64,000 bases of DNA. Origin: Echinicola strongylocentroti (lineage in GTDB: Bacteria > Bacteroidota > Bacteroidia > Cytophagales > Cyclobacteriaceae). Shown here in pieces: positions 45,103-54,626 of this stretch. Each line of letters starts with the position of its first letter. Positions within the stretch are counted from its first letter, which is position 1. The notes under the pieces are model-generated. The model was not told the DNA's origin and made no database searches. It saw only the letters and a list, made by a program, of their open reading frames with translations. The stretch is taken from positions 5,955,501 to 6,019,500 of the forward strand of contig NZ_CP030041.1 in assembly GCF_003260975.1 (NCBI RefSeq), given 5' to 3'. A program made the position numbers and the translations under genes.

Positions 45103-46743
45103 ATGAATTCTATAAAGAACATAAAAAATATAGTACGTCTCCTTTCCTTGGTGACATTTATTTCCAGCTGTAGCGAAGAGGATTTTCTGGACAGGTATCC
45201 TTTGGATAGACCGAATTCTGAAAATTTCTTCGTGGGGGCCGAATCTGCCAGGGCAGCGGTCAACGCCTGTTATGACCCTTGGCACAGGGGCAATGCCAAT
45301 ATGCTTTACAGGGATTTGACCATCCATTTGGATGCGTTGACAGATGACAGCTATTGGCGGCCTGTAAGGGCTGCATCGGTGGCATTGGAACAATGGAATA
45401 TAAACCCAACCCACGAAAATGTGAGCAGTTGGTGGAGATATCCATATGAATGTATCAATGCCGCCAACTATGCGTTGGCCAATATCCCAAACTCTACTGA
45501 TGAAAGCTTTACAGCAGAGCAGCAGGCTCCTTATTTGGGGGAGGCAGCTTTTTATCGGGCTTATTCCTACCAGTTTTTGACATTGCTTTATGGTGATATT
45601 CCCCTGTATTTGGAGTTGGCGGACAGCTATGAAGATTTCCATTTGCCCAGAACATCTAAGGAAAAAGTCTTGGAGCAGGTGATAGCCGATTTCACCTTTG
45701 CAACCGAAAACCTGAAAGAGACACCTATCTATCCTGGAGCCCCATCCAAGCCAGTTGCAGCAGCGATGTTGGCCAAGGCCTATTTGATTGTGGAGGATTG
45801 GGCCAATGCCGAAACAGCTGCTAGAGAGGCTATTGAGATTGCAGAAGGAGCGGGGAAACACCTTATGGATGATTTTGAAGCAATTTGGGCCTTGGAAAAC
45901 GAAGGGGATAGTAATCCGGAGCTTTTGTGGTATTGGGGATTTGTGGAAAATGATCAATACCATGGAGGAAACCATGCCGTACAGCGATTGTGCAGGGACT
46001 TGCCTTCCACTCTCAAAACGGCAATTGACGGGGATGGATGGGGGTATGCCCTCCCACAAAGGGATTTGTACGATGCCTTCGAAGAGGGAGACCCCAGAAG
46101 AAAATATACCATTTTTGCGCCAGGGGATGATTATAAAGTATACCCAGGAGAAGATTTTGCATACACACATCAGCGATTGGATGAAAACGGAGACACGTTA
46201 AGGTGGGATGTGGTTTATTCGGCAGGTGATATGGTGGAGTATGATTATCGTTGGTCTCCATCGGGCATGAATGTCCGAAAGATGACCAGAACAGTGATCA
46301 ATCTTGCCAATGTACGCTGGTCCGGCCAGGATGTCCCAGTAATGAGGATGTCAGAGCTGTACTTGATATTGGCAGAAGCGCTGGCTGAGCAAGGTAATAC
46401 AGAGGCTTATACTTGGGTAAACAAGGTAAGGGCCCGGCCATCAGTGGACATGGCGCCGATAAACAGTGGTGATTTAGTAGAAGTGGTCCGTCATGAAAGA
46501 AGGGTAGAACTTGCTTTTGAAGGTTTGCGCCTTTTTGACCTGATCAGATGGGGGGAAATTGAAAATGTTTTTGGGGATGGAATGAAGGTTAAACGGCATT
46601 TTTATTCGGACTTTATGCCTAATAATTCCCTTCTTAAATATGATCAGCCTATTGGCAGATTGAATTTGGACCCTCTTTTCCCTCTTCCTCAAGAAGAGAT
46701 CGATAATAATCTCAATATCAATTCAAATAATCCAGGTTGGTAA
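45103..46743 (+). CDS. SusD/RagB-like substrate-binding lipoprotein 3
   Basis: A 546-residue surface lipoprotein with lipobox 'TFISSC' (Cys23). 'RPNSENFFVGAESARAAVNACYDPW' is the N-terminal SusD block, 'EAAFYRAYSYQFLTLLYGDIPLYLE' the core, and 'RHERRVELAFEGLRLFDLIRWGEI' the C-terminal block. It starts 18 bp after the susC stop and is its partner in glycan capture. Confidence 0.93.
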   Translation: MNSIKNIKNIVRLLSLVTFISSCSEEDFLDRYPLDRPNSENFFVGAESARAAVNACYDPWHRGNANMLYRDLTIHLDALTDDSYWRPVRAASVALEQWNINPTHENVSSWWRYPYECINAANYALANIPNSTDESFTAEQQAPYLGEAAFYRAYSYQFLTLLYGDIPLYLELADSYEDFHLPRTSKEKVLEQVIADFTFATENLKETPIYPGAPSKPVAAAMLAKAYLIVEDWANAETAAREAIEIAEGAGKHLMDDFEAIWALENEGDSNPELLWYWGFVENDQYHGGNHAVQRLCRDLPSTLKTAIDGDGWGYALPQRDLYDAFEEGDPRRKYTIFAPGDDYKVYPGEDFAYTHQRLDENGDTLRWDVVYSAGDMVEYDYRWSPSGMNVRKMTRTVINLANVRWSGQDVPVMRMSELYLILAEALAEQGNTEAYTWVNKVRARPSVDMAPINSGDLVEVVRHERRVELAFEGLRLFDLIRWGEIENVFGDGMKVKRHFYSDFMPNNSLLKYDQPIGRLNLDPLFPLPQEEIDNNLNINSNNPGW

Positions 46744-46758
46744 ATGCTCATGGTTAGA

Positions 46759-46803
46759 CAGTTGATGGGGGCAGGAGCTTGGCTGCTGTCCCTTTATCAA
46801 CTG
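46759..46803 (+). terminator. Hairpin after the third susCD pair
   Basis: CAGTTGAT (46759-46766) pairs perfectly with ATCAACTG (46796-46803), with inner GGGGCAG/CTGnTGTCCC pairing. There is no clear T run, so it may be a terminator or a processing signal. Confidence 0.5.
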
Positions 46804-46900
46804 GAAGATCAAAACGCCATATTATGGGGTGAATGGAAAAGCTATGGCCTTACCAGAAAACGATTGGACTTGATAATAAATTAACCTAACCCAAAATTCC

Positions 46901-49900
46901 ATGTATGTATCTAGACAAGTATATTCTTTTATTTATTTGATGTTGTGTGTGGTCTTGGGCCATACCCAGGTAGTTATGGCCAGTGTAATTCAGGTGAATC
47001 CTGGAGATGATGTGGCAACTATTATTCAAAATGCCAACGGGGGAGACGATCTGGTATTCAGTCCCGGTACCTATGACAAGGTGCTTATCGAAAACCGACA
47101 ATTTACAGAGAATGCTCCTTTGGTCATTAAGTCGGACGGTACCGGTGAGGTGGTTTTCGAGACGGTGACCAATACCGGAACGGCTTTCAAAATAGCTAAT
47201 AGTAGTTATGTGGTCGTTCAGGGAGTCTTTATCAAGGGAGGATTAAACAGTGTAGTGATTGAAGCAAGCGACCATATTGTGGTGATGGATTGTGATATTA
47301 GTCAACCCGGACAGGCAGGGATTCATGTGCACCTAAGCTCCACTTATGTTGATATTAAAAACAACCATATATACGAAACCGGAAAAAGAAACCCACAATG
47401 GGGAGAAGGGATTTATGTGGGTACAGGGAGTTATTACAGTGCGACTTTTCCGGATAATTGTGAACATATCTGGATAGAAGGGAATGAGCTTCACGAATGC
47501 GGTTATGGAGAAGCCATCAATGTAAAAGGGGAAAGCTTTCATGTAACCGTGAGGGACAATGTGGTATATGATATTGCTCCAGGTACGGCCACACAGTATA
47601 ATCAAGCGGCAATTACATTGGAGGCGGCGTCGATTTCCATAGATGAGAACTATCGTTTATCAGAGTGGAGGGATACTTGGGTAGAAGACAATGTGATTTA
47701 TAATGTTTCGGGCGGTTATGAAGAACGTAGCTCGGATAATGGGATCATGTTCGGTGGGTCGGGATGCTACATCATTGGCAATACGGTCCATAATTGCGAT
47801 GAAGTGGGGATTTTGGGAAATGCTTGGAAAAGCCTCGGATTCGATACCTATGTGTTCGATAATGTGACTTTTGACAATGGAACAAATTCGAGATATAGCA
47901 GTGGGTTGAACATTCTCAACCAAGACCCAGGGCCCAATCCCAATTTACCACAAACTTGGTATACTCCTGACACGGTAAACGTGGACACGGTCATATTGGA
48001 TCTTTCTTCGGTGTTGATGGAAGTCGGTGAAAATCAGCAGCTTGTAGACCAAGTAATGCCGCTGATGGCCAGTGACCGTTCAGTTACATGGAGTTCTTCC
48101 AATACCAATGTGGTGACTGTAGACGAAAATGGACTGCTCCGGGCAATGGGGCTGGGACAGGCCCTTATTTCGGTCGTAACATCAGATGGAAATAAAACGG
48201 CCACCTGTTCTGTAATCGTCAATGACGGAGCCCAGGCCTTGGGAAATACGGATATCTATCCATTGATCAGCACGGCAAGTAACAGAAGTGCTGTTCCAGT
48301 GGAGGTAACACAGCCAGGTACCATCAATGAAATTTCTATTTATCATGAAGGTGGAAGTGGGAATATGGTTTTGGGGGTGTATGAAGGTGAAACGGCTCCT
48401 GCGGATTTATTGGAAAAAACAACTATTACAGCTGTCAATGCAGCTGCAGGCTGGCAGCAGGTTTTACTGGATAGCACGATAGAGGTGGTCTTAGGGCAAA
48501 AGATATGGCTGGCTTGGAGTTTTGAAAACAATCCCGGAATCCGGTATCAATCGGGAAGCCCAGGGGTAAACAAATCCTCAGAGGGCTGGGAGAATGGTTT
48601 GCCCACATTATTTGGAGCAGCTACCGAAGAAGGTAAGGTCTTTTCCATTTTTGCCTCTTTGGATCCTGAAAATATAGCTCCTAGTATAGAACTGACAAAT
48701 CCATCAGCGGGAAATATAGAAATTAACCCAGGTTTGGCCCTAGTAGAATTATTGGCTTCTGCCAATGATCCGGATGGGGAGGTGGCACAAGTAGACTTTT
48801 TCGTGGATGGAAATTTAGTGGGGAGTGCTAATAGTTCGCCTTTTACCGTGGATTGGGCAAATGTTACCGCAGGTAATTATGCACTTAGCGCAACAGCGCA
48901 AGATAATGAAGGAGCACTTGCTTACTCAGATACCACCCTCGTTACCATCACCGAGAAAGATTTGGTACCGGGCACAGTAGGTATTACGGACGTGCTGGGA
49001 ACCAATACGACCAATAATAAGAGAAGGGCCCAGCCTTTTGTGATGCCTGAGGATGGAAGGATAGAAAGTATGTCCATGTACCATAATGCAGGCAGTGACG
49101 GGATGATTTTGGCCATATATAATGGCACCACAGCTCCAGATAGTTTGTTGGCCACTACTCCGGTGACCCCAGTGGACAATGTGGAAGGTTGGCAGACTAT
49201 TGGTCTTTTGGACAGTTTGGAAGTCAGTGCTGGAGAAACGGTGTGGTTGGCTTGGCTGTATGAAAGCAATCCTGGCATTCGATATGAAAAGGGAAGTCCA
49301 GGGAGATTTGATTCCAATATAGCTTGGATAGGAGGAATGCCTACTTTATTTGGGGGAGGAACTCAGGGTACGGCCATGTATTCCCTTTATGCTTCTTATG
49401 TACTTACTTCATCTCCTAATGTCAGTTTAAGTAGTCCGGTTGATGAGAGTACTTATGCCGCTCCGGCAGATATTGAACTCACCGCCCAAGTGCTGAATAT
49501 GGATAAATTGTCACAGGTGACCTTTTACCATGATAGTATCCCTATACAGACTGTTTATGATGCTCCATATACCTTTACTTGGAATGATGTTGCCGCAGGG
49601 GTGTATAATGTGTATGCTTCTGCTTTGGACAGCTCTTCCAACGAAATATTTTCTACCCCCATCAGTTTTACGGTAGAATCACCCGATTCCCTGCTCCAGA
49701 CAGTAGGCATTACAAATAGATTGTCAAGTGCCACCAATAATGCCAATAGGAGAGCAGTCCCTTATACCATGCCGGAGGACGGCAAAATAGAAAGCGTGAC
49801 GATGTACCACCGTGCGGGAAGTGGTCACATGCTGTTGGCCGTCTATGAAGGAGATAGCGTGCCCACTAACAGGATTGCCATGACCCCACTTACCTCGGTA

Positions 49901-50488
49901 AACAATGAGGATGGATGGCAGGAGGTATACTTGGAATCCTCTGTGCATGTGGCGGCAGGAGAAACGGTATGGTTGGCATGGGTTTATGAGCAGCCTACGA
50001 ATATTTATTTTGAAACAGGGACCCCAGGGAGATTTGATTCGGGACAAAAGTGGGAAAATGGTATGCCGGCAGTCTTTGGCAGTGGTAATTCAGGAAATGC
50101 CATCTATTCCATTTATGCATCATATATAGCAGATGGAGAAGTAGAGGAAAATGAAGGTATTAATGAAAAAAATAAACCAAAGAATAAGAAGGATAAAAAT
50201 AAAAAGCCGAAAAAACCAAAGGTGAAAGTCTATCCAAATCCATTTGATCAAGAGGTTACCATTGGCTATGAGATATGGGAGCCTGCCAATGTCGTGTTGG
50301 TAATTCATGATCTCAATGGCAACGAAATAGCCAGGATGGACCAAGGTATGGTGGAGGATGGCCACCATAAAATTGAATGGAACTTAACTGGAATCACCAT
50401 CAATCCAAAAAAGATGTTTGTCTACCACCTTATGATAAATACGGAAAGTGATGATCATTTAATGATCGGCAAGCTGAAAGTTAAATAA
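46901..50488 (+). CDS. T9SS-secreted beta-helix protein with three copies of an unnamed sandwich domain
   Basis: A 1195-residue secreted protein. Signal peptide (about 1-27). Residues about 30-345 form a right-handed parallel beta-helix of the pectate-lyase/PL6/chondroitinase-B type ('GIHVHLSSTYVDIKNNHIYETG', 'GEAINVKGESFHVTVRDNVVYD'). A Big_2 Ig domain (about 366-440) follows. Then three copies of an approximately 130-140-residue module (about 456-586, 692-832, 934-1076), each with 'SxYHxxGSGxMxLxVYEG', a 'GWQ' block, 'VWLAW' and 'GxPxxFG', separated by two Ig-like linkers (about 592-685, 838-925). A lysine-rich linker (about 1086-1106) leads to a type A T9SS sorting domain from 'KVYPNPF' onward. 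Probably a surface or released lyase with substrate-binding modules; the catalytic residues are not assigned. Confidence 0.8.
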   Translation: MYVSRQVYSFIYLMLCVVLGHTQVVMASVIQVNPGDDVATIIQNANGGDDLVFSPGTYDKVLIENRQFTENAPLVIKSDGTGEVVFETVTNTGTAFKIANSSYVVVQGVFIKGGLNSVVIEASDHIVVMDCDISQPGQAGIHVHLSSTYVDIKNNHIYETGKRNPQWGEGIYVGTGSYYSATFPDNCEHIWIEGNELHECGYGEAINVKGESFHVTVRDNVVYDIAPGTATQYNQAAITLEAASISIDENYRLSEWRDTWVEDNVIYNVSGGYEERSSDNGIMFGGSGCYIIGNTVHNCDEVGILGNAWKSLGFDTYVFDNVTFDNGTNSRYSSGLNILNQDPGPNPNLPQTWYTPDTVNVDTVILDLSSVLMEVGENQQLVDQVMPLMASDRSVTWSSSNTNVVTVDENGLLRAMGLGQALISVVTSDGNKTATCSVIVNDGAQALGNTDIYPLISTASNRSAVPVEVTQPGTINEISIYHEGGSGNMVLGVYEGETAPADLLEKTTITAVNAAAGWQQVLLDSTIEVVLGQKIWLAWSFENNPGIRYQSGSPGVNKSSEGWENGLPTLFGAATEEGKVFSIFASLDPENIAPSIELTNPSAGNIEINPGLALVELLASANDPDGEVAQVDFFVDGNLVGSANSSPFTVDWANVTAGNYALSATAQDNEGALAYSDTTLVTITEKDLVPGTVGITDVLGTNTTNNKRRAQPFVMPEDGRIESMSMYHNAGSDGMILAIYNGTTAPDSLLATTPVTPVDNVEGWQTIGLLDSLEVSAGETVWLAWLYESNPGIRYEKGSPGRFDSNIAWIGGMPTLFGGGTQGTAMYSLYASYVLTSSPNVSLSSPVDESTYAAPADIELTAQVLNMDKLSQVTFYHDSIPIQTVYDAPYTFTWNDVAAGVYNVYASALDSSSNEIFSTPISFTVESPDSLLQTVGITNRLSSATNNANRRAVPYTMPEDGKIESVTMYHRAGSGHMLLAVYEGDSVPTNRIAMTPLTSVNNEDGWQEVYLESSVHVAAGETVWLAWVYEQPTNIYFETGTPGRFDSGQKWENGMPAVFGSGNSGNAIYSIYASYIADGEVEENEGINEKNKPKNKKDKNKKPKKPKVKVYPNPFDQEVTIGYEIWEPANVVLVIHDLNGNEIARMDQGMVEDGHHKIEWNLTGITINPKKMFVYHLMINTESDDHLMIGKLKVK

Positions 50489-50496
50489 ACACTTGA

Positions 50497-50534
50497 GCCA
50501 GAAGTGGTCAAATGTACGTTCGACCACTTCTGGC
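50497..50534 (+). terminator. Strong hairpin after the beta-helix gene
   Basis: GCCAGAAGTGGTC (50497-50509) and GACCACTTCTGGC (50522-50534) are perfect 13-bp inverted arms. It lies 8 bp after the stop codon. No T run follows, so it may be a bidirectional-type or processing hairpin. Confidence 0.7.
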
Positions 50535-50556
50535 CTACTAATTTAAAGCAGTCCTT

Positions 50557-52518
50557 ATGAAAAAAGTGTTTTATAGAATTCATAGTTGTTTGCTTATAGC
50601 GATGGCCTTTATGGCATGTACCGAAAAACCGTCCGGGCTTATGTTGTCTAGGTTATTTTCAGACCATATGGTTTTGCAGCGAGAACAGCCCGTCCCCATT
50701 TGGGGAAAGGCTTTTCCCGGGACCTCCATAGAGGTAAGTATTAATGGAAAGGCCGAAAGGACAGTGGCGGGGAGCGACAGCACATGGATGGTGAGTTTTC
50801 CTGCTCAGGAGAAAGGCGGTCCCTTTGAGATGAAGCTGGTAGGAGACAGTACCATTGTCCTAAAGGATATATATTTTGGTGACGTTTGGATTTGTTCAGG
50901 TCAATCAAATATGGAATGGCCCGTGGAGAAGGCCAAAAATGCCGCTGAGGAACTTGCCCAAGCTAGCTTTGAACATATAAAATTATTGGATATTCCACAT
51001 CAGATGGCTGGAAAACCGATAAAATCTTTGCCGGATAGTCTCCTTTGGAAGGCGTGTAATGCTGAGAACATTAAGGATTTTTCAGCAGTTGGTTATTTTT
51101 TTGGTCGTGAATTACATGAAGAATTGGATGTACCGATAGGGCTCATTAGCACCAATTGGGGAGGCACCAATGTAGAAGCCTGGACAAGTAAGAAAACCCT
51201 GTCCAAATTCCAAGTCTTCAAGGACAGTTTGGAGCATCTCGAAGAGATGGATTTTGAAAAAATGAAGGAGAATGCTCAGCATGCGATATCAGTTTGGAAG
51301 CAGTCCATGGATTCTTTGGATCTAGGCCGTCAGTTTAATTGGTCTTCCCCGACTGTATCCTGGGAAAAAACACAAACAGTAATGCTGCCGAATGTGCTGG
51401 AACATATGGGACTACAAAATTCCGATGGGGTTTTTTGGTTTAAAAAAGTCTTCCATCTCTCAAAAGAATGGAGTAGGAAGGATGGTATGGTCCATTTAGG
51501 AAGGATCGATGAAGAGGACATTACATTTATCAATGGTAAAAAGATAGGGGCTACCAAGGGGAATATTGAAAAAAGAGCTTACCCAGCCAGTGGAAGTCTC
51601 CTGAAAGCAGGATTAAACACCCTAATAGTGCGTGTAAAAGACACAGGCTGGACTGGGGGCTTTAAAGGAGTGCCAGAACATTTGTATTTAGATTTTGGTG
51701 AAAATAAAATATCCCTCTCCGGAGAATGGGAAATGAACATTGGTACAAGAGGGTTACCCGTTAGCCCCAAAAATATTCATCCCAATAATTTTCCGAGCAC
51801 CTTGTACAATGGAATGGTTTATCCGCTTATTCCTTTTGCGATAAAGGGGGCCATTTGGTATCAGGGAGAGAGTAATGCCGGGCGCGCCTATGCATACCGA
51901 GAGTTGTTCCCCGCCATGATTGAAGATTGGAGGGCACACTGGGGACAAGGTGATTTCCCATTCTATTTTGTTCAATTGGCTAATTACAGAGCTGAGCAAA
52001 AGAAACCAAGTGAAAGTACATGGGCAGAATTGAGGGAGTCCCAAATGACAGCTTTGGAAATACCTCGGACGGGGATGGCTGTTGCCATCGATTTGGGTGA
52101 AGCTGATAATATCCACCCTAAAAATAAGCAAGAAGTAGGTAGAAGGTTGGCCTTACAGGCGCTTTCTGGTGCCTACCACTATGATGTGTTAAGCGCTGGC
52201 CCGACATACACCAAACAAGAAGTATTGGGAGATCGGATACGCATATATTTTTCGAATACAGGAGATGGAGTTACTTCTGGAAACAATAGCAATGCATTGG
52301 CTGGATTTACTATTGCTGATGAGGATCATAGGTTTTATGAAGCCAAGGCACTTGTTGAATCTGATTCAACAGTTTTGATAAGCAGTCAATATGTGGCCAA
52401 TCCCAAAGCTGTAAGATATGGATGGGCAGATAATCCAGGGGAACTCAATCTCTATAACAGTGTAGACTTACCAGCGAATCCATTTAGAACTGACAAATGG
52501 AGATTGTCTACAGAGTAG
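50557..52518 (+). CDS. Sialate O-acetylesterase-type carbohydrate esterase, lipoprotein
   Basis: A 653-residue exported SGNH-fold esterase. Lipobox 'AFMAC' (Cys21). The catalytic serine is in 'WICSGQSNMEWPVE' (Ser117). 'AIWYQGESNAGRAY' is the central block and 'IHPKNKQEVGRRLA' the His-containing block. Between them (about 235-400) is an inserted jelly-roll of the GH2 sugar-binding type ('VFWFKKVFHLSKEW', 'LGRIDEEDITFINGKKIG', 'LNTLIVRVKDTGW'), a normal arrangement for this family in Bacteroidota. It would remove acetyl groups from polysaccharide fragments; sialic acid need not be the substrate. The GH88 gene follows 20 bp downstream. Confidence 0.88.
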   Translation: MKKVFYRIHSCLLIAMAFMACTEKPSGLMLSRLFSDHMVLQREQPVPIWGKAFPGTSIEVSINGKAERTVAGSDSTWMVSFPAQEKGGPFEMKLVGDSTIVLKDIYFGDVWICSGQSNMEWPVEKAKNAAEELAQASFEHIKLLDIPHQMAGKPIKSLPDSLLWKACNAENIKDFSAVGYFFGRELHEELDVPIGLISTNWGGTNVEAWTSKKTLSKFQVFKDSLEHLEEMDFEKMKENAQHAISVWKQSMDSLDLGRQFNWSSPTVSWEKTQTVMLPNVLEHMGLQNSDGVFWFKKVFHLSKEWSRKDGMVHLGRIDEEDITFINGKKIGATKGNIEKRAYPASGSLLKAGLNTLIVRVKDTGWTGGFKGVPEHLYLDFGENKISLSGEWEMNIGTRGLPVSPKNIHPNNFPSTLYNGMVYPLIPFAIKGAIWYQGESNAGRAYAYRELFPAMIEDWRAHWGQGDFPFYFVQLANYRAEQKKPSESTWAELRESQMTALEIPRTGMAVAIDLGEADNIHPKNKQEVGRRLALQALSGAYHYDVLSAGPTYTKQEVLGDRIRIYFSNTGDGVTSGNNSNALAGFTIADEDHRFYEAKALVESDSTVLISSQYVANPKAVRYGWADNPGELNLYNSVDLPANPFRTDKWRLSTE

Positions 52519-52538
52519 GTAACCATATTTATAATCTA

Positions 52539-53789
52539 ATGAATAGTAAATTGATAAACTTAGCGATTACATTTCCACTTAAGTCTTTTCGGATCATTGG
52601 CATATGGTTGTTTGGAGGGGTATTACTATTGGTTTTCGAAAGTGCAAATGCTCAAATGGGCGAAAGGGATTTTTATGCCAAAGAATTGGATAAGGTTGTT
52701 TTGAGGATGCAAGGAAAATTGGCCCATCTAGCATTGGACTCCACACGTATCCCTCGGTCCTTGACTTCGGAAGGCTGTCTAGTGGGAGTGGGGTCCCGGG
52801 ATTGGACGAGTGGCTTTTTCCCTGGTACACTATGGTACTTGTACGGGTATTCAGGGAATAGGGCGCTTTTGTCAGCAGCCAGGAGTTGGACAGCCTTTAT
52901 TGAAAAGGAAAAATATGATGAACATACCCATGATACAGGCTTTAAGGTGTACTGTAGCTTTGGAAACGCCTACAGGATCCAAGGAATGGAAAGCGATAAG
53001 GATGTCATTGTCCAAGCGGCTAAGTCACTTATGAGCCGGTTTGATCCAAACTTAGGGTGCATCCGTTCCTGGGATTTCAACCAAGAGGTTTGGCAATACC
53101 CCGTTATCATAGATAATATGATGAACTTGGAAATGTTGTTTGCGGCTACCCGAATTTCAGGAGATTCCATTTACTACCAAGTGGGAAAGAAACATGCCGA
53201 AACCACCCTCAAAAATCATTTTAAAGAAGATTATTCCAGTTATCATGTGGTGGATTATGATACGATATCTGGGATGCCAAGGCTAAAGACGACACATCAA
53301 GGGTTTGGGGAAAGCTCCAGCTGGGCACGAGGGCAGGCTTGGGCATTGTATGGTTTTACCATGTGCTATAGGGAGACAGGTGACCCGAAGTTCTTGGAAC
53401 TTGCCCAAAAAATCGCACAATATATCCTCCACCACCCCAGATTACCTGATGATAAAGTCCCTTATTGGGATTTTGATGATCCAGACATTCCGGATACAGA
53501 GCGGGATGCGTCTGCAGCAGCTGTGATAGCTTCTGCCCTGCTGGAACTTTCCACTTATAGCAAACAGGAAAAAAGCAAGGTGTACTGGCATGTAGCGGAT
53601 ACCATTTTACATAATTTATCCGGTTCTGAATATAGGTTGAAAGATGAGGAAGCCCCTTTTTTTCTGGATCATAGTGTAGGATCAAAGCCGCACGGTTCTG
53701 AGGTGGATGTACCCTTGGTTTATGCGGATTATTATTATGTAGAAGCCTTGATTCGGGCCAATAACCATATAGAATCTAAATTATATTAA
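52539..53789 (+). CDS. GH88 unsaturated glucuronyl hydrolase
   Basis: A 416-residue exported (alpha/alpha)6 enzyme. The ATG at 52539 is chosen because the earlier in-frame start at 52497 overlaps the esterase gene; from 52539 a signal peptide ends near 'FESANAQ'. The two catalytic aspartates of unsaturated glucuronyl hydrolases fit 'HTHDTGF' (about Asp132) and 'VIIDNMMNLEM' (about Asp192). 'SWARGQAWALYGF' and 'YWDFDDP' are further family blocks. It removes 4,5-unsaturated uronic acid from the end of oligosaccharides made by polysaccharide lyases. So a lyase should act on the same substrate, either one of the unassigned proteins here or one encoded elsewhere. Confidence 0.9.
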   Translation: MNSKLINLAITFPLKSFRIIGIWLFGGVLLLVFESANAQMGERDFYAKELDKVVLRMQGKLAHLALDSTRIPRSLTSEGCLVGVGSRDWTSGFFPGTLWYLYGYSGNRALLSAARSWTAFIEKEKYDEHTHDTGFKVYCSFGNAYRIQGMESDKDVIVQAAKSLMSRFDPNLGCIRSWDFNQEVWQYPVIIDNMMNLEMLFAATRISGDSIYYQVGKKHAETTLKNHFKEDYSSYHVVDYDTISGMPRLKTTHQGFGESSSWARGQAWALYGFTMCYRETGDPKFLELAQKIAQYILHHPRLPDDKVPYWDFDDPDIPDTERDASAAAVIASALLELSTYSKQEKSKVYWHVADTILHNLSGSEYRLKDEEAPFFLDHSVGSKPHGSEVDVPLVYADYYYVEALIRANNHIESKLY

Positions 53790-53855
53790 TGAGCGTACCT
53801 TCATTCTCAAAGGGGTGTTTAGGTATGGTTTTACTATTTAATAAATAGAAGTTTC

Positions 53856-54626
53856 ATGTTACAGATCAATTTTAAGAAGCTCAATCTTTTTTTCATAGTC
53901 CTCTTGTTTTCCCTGAATTGTTTTGGGCAACAGAGCGATACTCTGAAGGTGTTGTTTGTTGGCAACAGTTATACCTACTATTGGAACCTTCCCCAAATGG
54001 TAAGTGCTCTTGCTAAGGGAGGTGATACGGTGATAAAGGCAAGAAAATCAACTTTAGGCGGTGCCACACTCATGCAACATTGGGAAGGTGAAAGAGGACT
54101 GGAAACCAAGAATACCATTTCTGAAGGAGAATGGGATGTAGTGGTACTTCAAAACCACAGTAAAAGTACCATAGCAAATCCAGAGGGATTTATGGATTAT
54201 GGAAAAAAGTTTATCGGTTTGGTGAAAGAAACAGGAGCCAGACCTTTACTGTACATGACTTGGGCCAGGGCCTATAATCCCTTGATGCAAAAAACTGTTT
54301 CGACAGGGTACCGTAGTTTGGCAGAGACCACTGGGGTGGATGTAGCTAAAGTTGGCGAGGTTTGGGAACAGGCCAGGTTATTACGTCCCGACTTGGAGTT
54401 GTTTGATTCTGATGGAAGCCATCCTTCTCCATTGGGCACCTATTTAACCGCTTGTGTTTTTTATAAGATCCTTACTGGAAAAGCAAGCAAAGGTTTATCT
54501 GGAAGGCTTTCAGGAATTGATCAGGATGGGGAGACATTGTTTTTGTCAGGGAGTTCTGACGGTGATGCCGAATTTATCCATCAGCTTGTGGATAAAATGA
54601 TCGTAGAAAAAATGGTCTGGGAATAA
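53856..54626 (+). CDS. SGNH/GDSL-like hydrolase, exported
   Basis: A 256-residue protein with a signal peptide ending near 'LNCFGQ'. 'VLFVGNSYTYYWNLP' carries the block I serine (Ser in GNSYT), 'VVVLQNHSKST' holds the block III asparagine region, and 'DGSHPSPLGTYLTACVFY' carries the block V Asp-x-x-His pair. This is the DUF4886-like SGNH arrangement. A carbohydrate deacetylase or other esterase role is likely, given the esterase and GH88 genes just upstream. Its stop codon overlaps the start codon of the next gene (TAATG). Confidence 0.72.
   Translation: MLQINFKKLNLFFIVLLFSLNCFGQQSDTLKVLFVGNSYTYYWNLPQMVSALAKGGDTVIKARKSTLGGATLMQHWEGERGLETKNTISEGEWDVVVLQNHSKSTIANPEGFMDYGKKFIGLVKETGARPLLYMTWARAYNPLMQKTVSTGYRSLAETTGVDVAKVGEVWEQARLLRPDLELFDSDGSHPSPLGTYLTACVFYKILTGKASKGLSGRLSGIDQDGETLFLSGSSDGDAEFIHQLVDKMIVEKMVWE

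Noticed and set aside
45061..46170. 369-codon minus-strand open frame opposite the third susD
   Set aside because: It lies almost entirely over a clear SusD gene and has no recognisable domain.
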